A DNA stretch of 64,000 nt. Source: Stenotrophomonas sp. UBA2629 (GTDB lineage: Bacteria; Pseudomonadota; Gammaproteobacteria; Xanthomonadales; Xanthomonadaceae). The notes under the pieces were generated by a model. It ran no database searches, was not told where the DNA came from, and worked only from the letters and a program-made list of their open reading frames with translations. Below are positions 17,876-26,555 of this stretch, one piece after another. Within the stretch, counting starts at the first letter, position 1, and every line of letters begins with the position of its first letter. The translations under genes and the position numbers were made by a program. The DNA lies in contig DEOB01000006.1 of NCBI GenBank assembly GCA_002359895.1, forward strand, positions 62,001-126,000, read 5' to 3'.

Positions 17876-20602
17876 ATGCAGCAGTTCGTCATTGAATTTG
17901 GATCGATACAAGCACTGTCGGCACGGCGGCTGCGGGTGCTGTTGGCGGGCATGCTGTGTCTGTTGTCCAGCGTGACGTCGGCCGCACCGTTGCAGGCGCA
18001 GTGGAGTTTCCGGCTGCTGCCGGGCGATGCGCAGTTGCAGGCGCACCCTGGCATGGATACATGGCGCCCGGCGCAGGTGCCCGGCAGCGTGCATACCGAC
18101 CTGATGGCGGCCGGTGTGATCGGCGACCCCTACGTGGGCGCGGCCGAAGCCGGGCTGCAGTGGATTGGGCTGGGCAATTGGGAATACCGCGCGCGCTTCG
18201 ATGTGGACGCTGCAACGTTGAACAAACGCCACAGCGCACTGCGTTTTGACGGGCTGGATACATTTGCGCAGGTCAGCCTCAACGGCGTGCCGCTGTTGCA
18301 GGCCGACAACGCGCACCGCACCTGGAGCGCGCGTACCGATGGACAGCTGCGTGCCAAGGGCAATGAACTGCTCATCGTGTTCCGCTCGCCCATCGGCACG
18401 CTGCTGCCGCAGGTGCAGGCCATGCCGCACAAGATTGCCGGCAACTATCCCTCGCCCTATGGCGACGAGCCCAAGGACGCGATGGTCGGCAACTTCGTGC
18501 GCAAGCCGGCCTATCACTTCGGTTGGGATTGGGGCCCGCGCTATGTGACCGCCGGGGTCTGGCGTGCGGTGCAGCTGCACAGCTGGGACGACAACCGCAT
18601 CACCGACCTGGCCGTGCGTACCGATGCACTGGATGCCCAGCGCGCCGAGTTGAGTGTGCTGTTGCAGTTGGAGCAGTCCAACGGAGCAGGCAAGGCCAAG
18701 ATCGTGGTCGATGTGCTGGACCCGGATGGCAAGCGCGTTGCACAGCTCAACCATGACGCCACGTTGCAGCCCGGCGACAACACCGTGCAGCTTCCGCTGC
18801 ATATCGCCCAGCCGCGCCGCTGGTGGCCGGTGGGCCATGGCGCGCAGGACCGCTACACCGTGCAGGCACGCGTGGACGGCGGCCGCGATGCTGAACACCA
18901 GGCCAGCCTGCGCACCGGGCTGCGCACGGTGGAACTACGTCGCCACGAAGATGCCGACGGCGGGCAGGGCTTTGCTTTCGTCATCAATGGCGTGCCGGTG
19001 TTTGCCAAGGGCGCGAATGTGATTCCGTTTGATGCGTTCCCGGCGCGGGTAACGCGCGAGCGCCTACGTCGCGATCTGCAGGCCGCGCGCGATGCCAACA
19101 TGAACATGCTGCGCAACTGGGGCGGCGGCTATTACGAGGATGATGCGTTCTTCGACATCGCCGATGAGCTGGGCCTGCTGGTCTGGCAGGATTTCATGTT
19201 CGGCGGCGGCATGCAGCCCGGTTATGACCCGGCGTTCCGCAGCAATGTGGTGGCCGAAGCGCGCGACAACATCCGCCGCCTGCGCCATCACCCCAGCATC
19301 GTGCTGTGGTGTGGCAACAACGAAGAAGAAACCGCGTGGAAGGATTGGGGCCACGGCAAACAATTGACCGAGGCCGATCCTGCCTTCGCTACGAAGGTGT
19401 GGCAGGGCTATGTGGAGTTGTTCGGCAATGACCTGCGCAAGGTGGTGGCCGAAGAAGCGCTGGGCGTGCCGTATTGGTCCAGCTCACCGAGTAACGACCT
19501 GGACAGCAAGGCCAACGATTCGCGTCGCGGCGACAAACACTATTGGGATGTCTGGGGTGGCCCGGCGCTGCCGGTCACGGCGTATCTGCGCGAGACCCCG
19601 CGTTTCATGTCCGAGTACGGCCTGCAGGCGTGGCCGCAACTGTCCACCGTCGATGCCTTCGCAAGGCCGCAGGAGCAGCAGATCGATGGCGAGGTCATCC
19701 GCGCCCATCAGAAGTTCATGGCCGGCAAAGGCAACGAGCGACTGCTGCATTACATTGAAATGGAATACGGCACGCCGCGCACGTTTGCCGACTTCATTTA
19801 CCTCAGCCAGGTGATGCAGGCCGAGGGCATTGCACTGGCCGCGTTGCATCACCGCGCGTCGCAGCCGTACACCATGGGCTCGCTGTACTGGCAGCTCAAC
19901 GATGTGTGGCCGGGTGCGTCGTGGTCCAGCCTGGATTACTTCGGCAACTGGAAGGCGCTGCATTTTCATGCGCGGCGTTTCTTCGCCGACGTGACGGTGG
20001 CGGCATTGCGCGATGCACAGGAAACACGCATCAGTCTGCTCAACGACAATCAAACCGCGGTGGATGCGCAACTGCGCTACCGGGTGATGGATTTCGATGG
20101 CCGCGTACTGCAGCGACAACAGCACGCGGTGCGCTTGGCGCCGCTGGCAGCAACAGCGTTCGCCCGCTTCAGCGACGCTGACTTGTTGAAGGGTGCAGAT
20201 CCGCAACGCACGTTTGCCGTGTTTGAACTGTTCAATGGCGAAACGCTGCTGGCACAGCGCATCGTTTACTTTGCAGCGGCCAAGAATCAGGTGTTGTCGG
20301 TCACGCCGGTACAGGCCGAGCTGACTGCTGAAGGCGACCATTACCGCCTGCGTTTGAGCAGCGCAACGCTTGCCCGTGCGCTGTGGATTGATTTTGGAAC
20401 CGCTGCCGCACAGCTCGATGACAATGCATTGGACGTGTTGCCCGGCCACCCTCATGACGTGGTCGTGCGCAGCCGCGCCGATCTGTCCACCCTGCGTGCT
20501 GCGCTGCGCCTGAACCACCTGGGCCAGGTACTGCACGCTGCTCCTGCTTCATCTCACTTCCGTTCATCGCAAGACAACGCTTCCATCCAGAGGAACCCAT
20601 GA
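17876..20602 (+). CDS. Secreted GH2 beta-mannosidase
   Basis: Cleaves the core beta-1,4-linked mannose of N-glycans. The 908-residue protein has a signal peptide (RRLRVLLAGMLCLLSS, cleavage near TSA-AP), a jelly-roll N-domain (WRPAQVPGSVHTDLMAAG), immunoglobulin-like domains and a TIM barrel. The acid/base glutamate is in WCGNNEEETAW (about residue 480) and the nucleophile in MSEYGLQAWPQ (about 580). GGAG precedes the ATG at 17876. An operator-like palindrome lies inside the first dozen codons, which raises the possibility of a second promoter here and of a later start, though the Arg pair of the signal peptide argues for the upstream start. Confidence 0.92.
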   Translation: MQQFVIEFGSIQALSARRLRVLLAGMLCLLSSVTSAAPLQAQWSFRLLPGDAQLQAHPGMDTWRPAQVPGSVHTDLMAAGVIGDPYVGAAEAGLQWIGLGNWEYRARFDVDAATLNKRHSALRFDGLDTFAQVSLNGVPLLQADNAHRTWSARTDGQLRAKGNELLIVFRSPIGTLLPQVQAMPHKIAGNYPSPYGDEPKDAMVGNFVRKPAYHFGWDWGPRYVTAGVWRAVQLHSWDDNRITDLAVRTDALDAQRAELSVLLQLEQSNGAGKAKIVVDVLDPDGKRVAQLNHDATLQPGDNTVQLPLHIAQPRRWWPVGHGAQDRYTVQARVDGGRDAEHQASLRTGLRTVELRRHEDADGGQGFAFVINGVPVFAKGANVIPFDAFPARVTRERLRRDLQAARDANMNMLRNWGGGYYEDDAFFDIADELGLLVWQDFMFGGGMQPGYDPAFRSNVVAEARDNIRRLRHHPSIVLWCGNNEEETAWKDWGHGKQLTEADPAFATKVWQGYVELFGNDLRKVVAEEALGVPYWSSSPSNDLDSKANDSRRGDKHYWDVWGGPALPVTAYLRETPRFMSEYGLQAWPQLSTVDAFARPQEQQIDGEVIRAHQKFMAGKGNERLLHYIEMEYGTPRTFADFIYLSQVMQAEGIALAALHHRASQPYTMGSLYWQLNDVWPGASWSSLDYFGNWKALHFHARRFFADVTVAALRDAQETRISLLNDNQTAVDAQLRYRVMDFDGRVLQRQQHAVRLAPLAATAFARFSDADLLKGADPQRTFAVFELFNGETLLAQRIVYFAAAKNQVLSVTPVQAELTAEGDHYRLRLSSATLARALWIDFGTAAAQLDDNALDVLPGHPHDVVVRSRADLSTLRAALRLNHLGQVLHAAPASSHFRSSQDNASIQRNP
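17897..17912. promoter_or_regulatory. LacI-type operator 4, inside the GH2 5' coding region
   Basis: TTTGGATCGATACAAG matches the left half-site of operator 2 exactly (TTTGGATC) and keeps the ATCGAT centre. It covers codons 8-13 of the GH2 gene. An intragenic operator could act as a roadblock or looping partner, or serve a nearby promoter. Confidence 0.45.
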
Positions 20603-22041
20603 TGACCCGTGCCCTGCGTAGTGCCCCCTTGGTAGTCGCCGTGATGCTGGCGCTCAGCGCCTGCAGCAATTCAACTTCGCCTGATGCTGCTGCCCCCGCT
20701 GCCGCGCCCGCCTCGACAGCAACCCCGGCCGCGCTGGCTGAGGTGCTGGCAGTGGACGACGCCGAAGCCGCACGTATGGCTGAGCAGGTGCGCGAGGCCA
20801 CCCGTCACGCATGGCAGGGCTACATGCAGTACGCCAAGGGCCACGATGATCTCAAACCGCTCAGCGGCAAGCCGCGCGACTGGTACCCGGTGCCGCTGCT
20901 GATGTCGCCGGTGGATGCACTGGACACACTGTTGCTGCTCGGCCTGGACAAGGAAGCCGACGAAGCACGTGAGCTGATCGTCAGCCAGCTGTCGTTCGAC
21001 CAGGACATCGACGTGCAGAACTTCGAGGTCACCATCCGTCTGCTCGGTGGTCTGCTGTCGGCCTACCAGATGACCAACGACGAGCGTCTGCTCAAGCTCG
21101 CCGACGACCTGGGCACGCGTCTGTCGCCGGTGTTCGACAGCCCCACCGGCCTGCCCTACACCCACGTCAACCTGCGTACCGGCAAGACCAGCGGCAAGAT
21201 CAGCAACCCGGCCGAGACCGGTACGCTGCTGCTGGAATTCGGCACCCTGGCCAAGCTCACCGGCAAGCAGGTGTACTACGACAAAGCCAAGCGCGCGTTG
21301 ATGGAAACCCACAACCGCCGTTCCAAGATCGGCCTGGTGGGTTTGAACATCAACGTTGAAACCGGCGAGTGGACCAACAAGGATGCCTCCATCGCCGGTG
21401 GCATCGATTCGTACTACGAGTACCTGCTCAAGTGCTGGAACCTGTTCGGCGACGAAGACTGCAAGCGCGTGTGGGAGGAGAGCATCGGCCCGGTTAATCA
21501 GTACCTGGCCGATGAGGTGCGTGACGGTGAGCTGTGGTACGGCCATGCCGACATGGACACGGGCACGCGTACCTCCACCACCTATGGCGCATTGGATGCC
21601 TTCATGCCGGGCCTGCTGGCATTGGGTGGTGATCTGGACCGCGCCAAGCGCTTGCAGGAATCCAACCTGAAAATGTGGCGCCTGCACGGCATCGAGCCGG
21701 AGTCGCTGGATTACGCGGCAATGGAAGTGCGCTCGCCCAGCTACGCACTGCGCCCGGAAATTGTGGAGTCGGCGTACTACCTGCATCACTACACCGGCGA
21801 CGCGCGTTATCGCGGCATGGGCAAGGAGTTCTTCGAGGACTTCGTCAAGCACACCCGCACCGAACACGGGTTCGCTGCGTTGAAGGATGTGCGCAGCAAG
21901 GAGAAGGACGACTCGATGGAGAGCTTCCTGTTTGCCGAGACCTTCAAGTACTACTACCTGCTGTTCGCACCGGCCAAAACGCTGGATTTTGACGGCGTGG
22001 TCTTCAACACCGAAGCCCACCCGCTGCGGAAGACCTGGTAA
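20599..22041 (+). CDS. GH47 class I alpha-mannosidase, lipoprotein
   Basis: Hydrolyses alpha-1,2-linked mannose by the inverting GH47 mechanism with calcium. The 480-residue product starts with a lipoprotein signal, LALSAC with Cys at 22, so it is probably membrane-anchored. GH47 motifs visible include VDALDTLLLLGLDKEADEA, DVQNFEVTIRLLGGLLSAY, GIDSYYEYLLK and RPEIVESAYYLHHYTGD. GH47 is mainly eukaryotic but occurs in a few bacteria, including xanthomonads and Caulobacter. Its ATG overlaps the GH2 stop; ATG at 20602 is an equally possible start. Last gene of the operon. Confidence 0.9.
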   Translation: MMTRALRSAPLVVAVMLALSACSNSTSPDAAAPAAAPASTATPAALAEVLAVDDAEAARMAEQVREATRHAWQGYMQYAKGHDDLKPLSGKPRDWYPVPLLMSPVDALDTLLLLGLDKEADEARELIVSQLSFDQDIDVQNFEVTIRLLGGLLSAYQMTNDERLLKLADDLGTRLSPVFDSPTGLPYTHVNLRTGKTSGKISNPAETGTLLLEFGTLAKLTGKQVYYDKAKRALMETHNRRSKIGLVGLNINVETGEWTNKDASIAGGIDSYYEYLLKCWNLFGDEDCKRVWEESIGPVNQYLADEVRDGELWYGHADMDTGTRTSTTYGALDAFMPGLLALGGDLDRAKRLQESNLKMWRLHGIEPESLDYAAMEVRSPSYALRPEIVESAYYLHHYTGDARYRGMGKEFFEDFVKHTRTEHGFAALKDVRSKEKDDSMESFLFAETFKYYYLLFAPAKTLDFDGVVFNTEAHPLRKTW

Positions 22042-22126
22042 GGCTGCGAAGCAACGCTGCCCTCACCCAACCCCCGCTGCCGCAGGCGTGAGAAGGACTG
22101 GTGTCCAGGCAGACGATGCATTTTGA

Positions 22127-22221
22127 GCCCCTCTCCCGTTTACGGGAGAGGGGCTAGTGTCCTTGCAGCTGACGTGTTCTGAGCCCCTCTCCCGCCAGCG
22201 GGAGAGGGGTTGGGGTGAGGG
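22127..22221. repeat. Dispersed palindromic repeat pair, copy 2
   Basis: Two palindromes lie here. The first, 22127-22154, pairs GCCCCTCTCCCG with CGGGAGAGGGGC. The second, 22183-22221, has the same arms followed by TTGGGGTGAGGG. A decayed reverse copy (CCTCACCCAACCCC) lies at 22061-22074. They fill the 197-base gap between the convergent GH47 and priA genes and could act as a bidirectional transcription end. Confidence 0.8.
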
Positions 22222-22238
22222 CGCTGTTCGCAGCAGCC

Positions 22239-24434
22239 TCAATAAAGATCCATGGGGTCCACATCCAGCGACCAGCGCACGCGTCGCGCTTGTGGCAATG
22301 CGTAAATCTGCGTCATCAACGTATCCAAAACGCCATGCAGCGGCCGCCGTTGTTCGGCCGACAGCAACAACTGCGTACGCTGAAACCCAGCACGCCGTGG
22401 CATAGGTGCCGGCATCGGCCCAAAACGTTCAACGCTGTTCTGCGCGGGAATCAACTGTTTCACCGCCGCCAGAAATTCATTGGCCTGCTCCACCTGTTTG
22501 GCCTCGGCACGCATCAGCGCCAGGTGTGCGAACGGGGGAAAGCCTGCTGCCTCACGCTGCAGTAGCTCGGCCTCGGCAAAGGCGTGGTAGCCGCCGTTGA
22601 CCAGCGTATGCAGCAGCGCGTTGTCCGGGTGATGCGTTTGCAACCACACCTCACCGGGACGCTCTGCACGGCCGGCGCGCCCGGCCACTTGAATCAACTG
22701 CTGCGCGAGTTTTTCGCTGGCGCGGAAGTCGGCAGAGAACAGGCCTTCATCAATACCGACGACCACCACCAGGGTCAGCTTGGGCAGGTCATGGCCTTTA
22801 GCCAGAATCTGCGTGCCAACCAAGATGCCCGGTTGCTCGCCGAGGCTGGCGAGCGTCTGTTCCAAGGCGTCACGGCGTGTGGTGGTGCCACGGTCGATGC
22901 GCAGCACCGGGTAGTCGGGAAACAACTGCAGCAGCCGCTCTTCCAAGCGTTCGGTGCCGATGCCCTGTGGTTGCAGGGCAAGGCTTGCGCAGTCGGGGCA
23001 GGCCAGCGGCACCGATTGGCGCGCACCACAGTGATGGCACTGCAGACGACGACCGCCACCGTGCACGGTCATCGGTGTGCTGTGCAACGGTGTGCTGCAG
23101 CGTTTGCACGGCGCGGTCCAGCCGCAGTCGTGACACAGCAGCACCGGCGCGTAACCGCGTCGGTTCTTGAATACCAGCACCTGGTTGCCGGCCTTCAGGT
23201 GCTGCGCGATTCCGGTGAGCACTTCCGGCGACAAGCCATCCTGCAGCGGCCGTTTGCGCACGTCGAAAACGCGTACGCCCGGCGGTTTGGCATCACCGGC
23301 GCGCTGCTGCAGGCGCAGGTGTGTGTAGCGCCCGCTGCGCGCGTTGTGCAGTGACTCCAGCGACGGCGTGGCGCTGCCCAGCACCACCGGCACGTTCAAC
23401 GCCTTGCCGCGTACCAGCGCGAAATCACGCGCGTGGTAACGGATGCCGTCCTGTTGCTTGTAGCTGCCGTCGTGTTCCTCATCGATCACGAGCAGGCCGG
23501 CCTGCGGCAACGGCGTGAAAATGGCCGAGCGGGTGCCGACAATCACCCGCGCTTCGCCGCGCGAGGCCGCTGCCCATACGCGTGCGCGTTCGTTGTCGTT
23601 CAAGCCCGAATGCAACGCATGCACCGGGATTCCCAAGCGGCTGCGGAAGCGCGTCAGCATCTGCGGCGTCAGGCCGATCTCGGGCACCAGCACCAGCGCC
23701 TGCCGGCCCTGCTGCAGGCAATGGCTGATCGCCCGCAGGTAGACCTCGGTCTTGCCGCTGCCGGTCACGCCGTCCAGCAGGAATGGTTGGAAACCTTCAC
23801 TACCGACAATGGCGTCGATGGCGGTCTGCTGCTGCGGGTTGGGGGTTGGGCCGGGGCGGGTGTCGGCTTGGGGAATCAGCGCCGGCACATCCACCCGCTC
23901 GCCGAAGCCGCGCTTGGTCAGTGCGCGGGCGGCGCTGCGCCAGTCGTCGAGCTGGTCATCCAGCAGGTCTTCGTTGACCGCGCCGGCTTGCAACAGGGTG
24001 GCCAGGCGCTGCGGGCGGGTGCCGGCACGCAGCTTGGCCAAGCCCTCATGGCCGGCTGCAGTCAGCGTCCAAGCCCAGCCGTGGGTGTCAGGCAACGCCT
24101 CGCCGCGGCGCAAGGGTGCCGGCAGGGCGGTGGCAATCACTTCTCCCAAGGGAGCGTGGGTGTAACGCGACAGCCAGTGCAGCGAACTGGCCAGCTCGCC
24201 GCCGATCAGCGGCGCGGGGTCCAGCCATTCCAGGGCCGCACGCAGCGGGGCGCCGTCCTCTGCCTGGCCAAGGCCCTCGACCACACCCACCAGCTCGCGC
24301 GGGCCAAACGGCACCCGCAGGCGGCGGCCGACATCGTCGCTGGAGGGCGGCGGGCTGCCTTCGGGCGGCAGGTAATCAAACAGCTGTGGCAGCGGCACCG
24401 GCAGGGCGATGCGCAGGGTGGGGCAAGCAGGCAT
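22239..24434 (-). CDS. priA: Primosomal protein N' (replication restart helicase PriA)
   Basis: Recognises stalled forks and reloads the replicative helicase. The 731-residue protein has the N-terminal 3'-DNA-binding domain (PLPQLFDYLPPEG), Walker A GVTGSGKTEVYL, the DEAH-like box IDEEHDGSYK, and the zinc-binding pairs CHDC, CKRC, CHHC and CPDC typical of PriA. C-terminal helicase motifs GTQILAKGHD and QVAGRAGRAERPG are intact. It starts at the ATG at 24434 and ends against the palindromic repeats. Confidence 0.95.
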   Translation of the reverse strand: MPACPTLRIALPVPLPQLFDYLPPEGSPPPSSDDVGRRLRVPFGPRELVGVVEGLGQAEDGAPLRAALEWLDPAPLIGGELASSLHWLSRYTHAPLGEVIATALPAPLRRGEALPDTHGWAWTLTAAGHEGLAKLRAGTRPQRLATLLQAGAVNEDLLDDQLDDWRSAARALTKRGFGERVDVPALIPQADTRPGPTPNPQQQTAIDAIVGSEGFQPFLLDGVTGSGKTEVYLRAISHCLQQGRQALVLVPEIGLTPQMLTRFRSRLGIPVHALHSGLNDNERARVWAAASRGEARVIVGTRSAIFTPLPQAGLLVIDEEHDGSYKQQDGIRYHARDFALVRGKALNVPVVLGSATPSLESLHNARSGRYTHLRLQQRAGDAKPPGVRVFDVRKRPLQDGLSPEVLTGIAQHLKAGNQVLVFKNRRGYAPVLLCHDCGWTAPCKRCSTPLHSTPMTVHGGGRRLQCHHCGARQSVPLACPDCASLALQPQGIGTERLEERLLQLFPDYPVLRIDRGTTTRRDALEQTLASLGEQPGILVGTQILAKGHDLPKLTLVVVVGIDEGLFSADFRASEKLAQQLIQVAGRAGRAERPGEVWLQTHHPDNALLHTLVNGGYHAFAEAELLQREAAGFPPFAHLALMRAEAKQVEQANEFLAAVKQLIPAQNSVERFGPMPAPMPRRAGFQRTQLLLSAEQRRPLHGVLDTLMTQIYALPQARRVRWSLDVDPMDLY

Positions 24435-24548
24435 GGCGGAAGTGTAGCGCCAGCGGGCACGGGCTCAGCGCTCATGGCCTTGCGTTGTGTTGCTGTGAAC
24501 ACTTGCATAAATGGCGCGTAAACGTAGGCCCTGCTTGGGGTTTTTGGC

Positions 24549-24571
24549 TTATCCACATTTGCTGTGGATAA
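24549..24571. promoter_or_regulatory. Two inverted perfect DnaA-box consensus sequences
   Basis: TTATCCACA (24549-24557) and its exact complement TGTGGATAA (24563-24571) face each other across five bases. Both are perfect matches to the E. coli R-type DnaA box. A looser match, TGTGCACAA, lies near 24761. The site is between the divergent priA and sigma-like genes, in a 423-base region with no other gene. It may be a DnaA control or titration site; the same sequence can also fold as a 9-bp hairpin. Confidence 0.5.
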
Positions 24572-24857
24572 CTCTGTGGGTGACCATTGTGCTCCACGCG
24601 CTTTGGACGACGGTTCAAGCCTCAGGGTCAACTTGGACAAAAAATAGCCACATTGAATAGTTCAATTTAATCAATGGGTTGGCCGTGAAACAAAAACGAA
24701 ACGTCGCTGTGCCTGTCTCCATGCGAAGTGTTTGTTACAGGGTATTGACGCTGTGCACAACTTACGGCAGACGCCTCGGCCAGGCGCCGTGAAGGCCACG
24801 TGCAGGCGTCGCAGCCCGGAACGCGCTGGGTATCATTCCGGGGATGATGGAGTTCAC

Positions 24858-25868
24858 ATGACGGCTGTTCCCGCTTCGCTTTCCCCGGCTGCAGCCAATG
24901 CGCTGTCTGCCTTCCTTCGTGGTGTCGAGCGCCGCGCGCTGGTTGTTGCTGAACTGCAGTCCGGCGACCCGTTTGTGGCCGAGCGCGCAGTGGCCGTGGC
25001 CATGCGTGCTTTTGTGGGCCACGCCGCCAACTTGCAGATGGCCGATTGGCCGGCACGTTTCTGGGGCCTGCTGTGCAGCACACCGCAATTGCTGGCACCG
25101 CCGGCCGGGGGGCATTGGTCGGCGCCGGTGGCACACCTGGAAGTGCTGGCCCCGGCTGAGCGTTTGGCCATGCTGCTGCGTATCGGCGCCGGCCTGGACG
25201 AGCCGGCCGCCGCCGCGGTGCTTGGGGTCGAGGTGGACGCGTATCGCCAGGCATTGGCTGGCGCCTGCCCACGTGATGCCGAGGGTTACCCCGACGCTGC
25301 AGGCTGGCGCCAACTCGCCGAAGAGGCGCAAGCACGTATCCGCGACCTGTCGCAGCCGCGCCTGCAGCAGTTGGAGCAACTGCGTGAGTCGGTGATCGGC
25401 GGTGTGTTGCCTACCAAGCCGGCCCCGGAGCCGACCCTGAAGTTCAACGATGACCGTCGCAAGCCCGCTCCACGCCGCCGCCAACGCCAACGCGCCCCTT
25501 GGGGCCTGCGCACCTGGTTGTTGCTGTGCGTGCCGCTGCTGCTGTTGGCCGTGGTCGCCCTGTGGTGGTGGCGCGGGCAGGCACCTGCGGCGGTGGATGG
25601 CAAGGGTGGCAACGGGCTGAGCGACACCGGCCCGGTGCAGGTGGAAGAACTGCCGGACACCAGCACCCCGATGGCCCCGGGCCAGGATGCCAATGCCGCA
25701 GCCGATGCCGCCATGCTGGCCGATCCACAACTGGCGCTGGCAGGTGATGCGGATTTTCTGGCGTGGTACGCCGCAGGCGGTCCGTTACCGGTAGACGAAT
25801 CCCAGCCGCAGCCCAGCCGCCCGGAACCGGCCGGTGCCGCACTGGAGACGGTGGATGCCGAAGGTTGA
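24858..25868 (+). CDS. Membrane protein with sigma-factor region 4-like domain
   Basis: The 336-residue protein is not a known named gene. Residues about 95-140 (LAPAERLAMLLRIGAGLDEP, then AAAVLGVEVDAYRQAL) resemble sigma-70 region 4 of ECF factors. A basic linker (RRKPAPRRRQRQR) leads to one transmembrane helix (LLLCVPLLLLAVVALWWW) and a Pro/Ala-rich acidic tail that would lie in the periplasm. The layout suggests a sigma-like domain fused to a membrane part. GGAG lies 6 bases before the ATG at 24858. It overlaps the DUF3106 gene by 14 bases, so the two are expressed together. Direct sigma activity is not shown. Confidence 0.6.
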   Translation: MTAVPASLSPAAANALSAFLRGVERRALVVAELQSGDPFVAERAVAVAMRAFVGHAANLQMADWPARFWGLLCSTPQLLAPPAGGHWSAPVAHLEVLAPAERLAMLLRIGAGLDEPAAAAVLGVEVDAYRQALAGACPRDAEGYPDAAGWRQLAEEAQARIRDLSQPRLQQLEQLRESVIGGVLPTKPAPEPTLKFNDDRRKPAPRRRQRQRAPWGLRTWLLLCVPLLLLAVVALWWWRGQAPAAVDGKGGNGLSDTGPVQVEELPDTSTPMAPGQDANAAADAAMLADPQLALAGDADFLAWYAAGGPLPVDESQPQPSRPEPAGAALETVDAEG

Positions 25869-26430
25869 TTGCCGCTGGCTGAGCGCGCCGCTGTTGCTTG
25901 GCGTCGCACTGGTCGCGCAGGCGGCAGCGCCCACGGCGTTGCCGGCGTCTGTGGAAGGCAATGCCGCCTCTGCACAGGTGCAGGCACCGCAAGCGACGTG
26001 GTCGGCCATGACGCCGCAGGCCAAGCGCGAATTGCGTGCCCGCTACGCGGCCTGGCGGGTATTGCCCGATACCGAGCGCCAACGCATCGCGCACGCTGCG
26101 GCCGCGTTGGCGGCGATGCCGGCGGCGCAGCGCGACAACCTGCGCGGGCAGTTCATGGGCATGGACCAGATGCACCGCGATGGCTGGTTGCTGGGCCCGC
26201 GCCTGGGAGCGCTGTACGCCAAGCTGCAACCGCTGCTGGGCTATCTGCCTGCCGAGCAGCGCGAGCCGATGCTGGCACTGCTGCATCAACTCGACGCGGT
26301 CCAGCTGGAACAGCTCAGCCTCATCTCCCAGCGCACGCCGCCGCAGGAGCGGGCCGCCCTGCGCGACCAGCTGCTGGCGCTTGCACCGGCCCAGCGCGGC
26401 GCGTGGCTGCAGCAGCGCGTGACCCGCTGA
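25855..26430 (+). CDS. DUF3106-like exported protein
   Basis: A 191-residue protein with a signal peptide (LSAPLLLGVALVAQAAA) and a helical body rich in Ala, Arg and Gln. The pattern TWSAMTPQAKRELRARYAAWRVLPDTER fits DUF3106, a family of unknown role often encoded next to a sigma factor in proteobacteria. The start at 25855 overlaps the upstream gene in another frame. Function unknown; the constant pairing with the sigma-like gene suggests an envelope sensor or partner. Confidence 0.65.
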   Translation: MPKVDCRWLSAPLLLGVALVAQAAAPTALPASVEGNAASAQVQAPQATWSAMTPQAKRELRARYAAWRVLPDTERQRIAHAAAALAAMPAAQRDNLRGQFMGMDQMHRDGWLLGPRLGALYAKLQPLLGYLPAEQREPMLALLHQLDAVQLEQLSLISQRTPPQERAALRDQLLALAPAQRGAWLQQRVTR

Positions 26431-26555
26431 AACACCGGCGGGCCGTTCATCGGCGGGGCAGCGAAGTCACGGCCCTGCCACGGTAGAATGCGCACACTCC
26501 GCAACCCGGCATCCGCGCGCTTTCCGCGCCGTCCGCAGTCTGCGCTATCTGTTCT

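Noticed and set aside
16310..18898. Long minus-strand frame opposite fructokinase, epimerase and GH2 genes
   Set aside because: It crosses three clearly coding genes in antisense, has no signature and no ribosome site.
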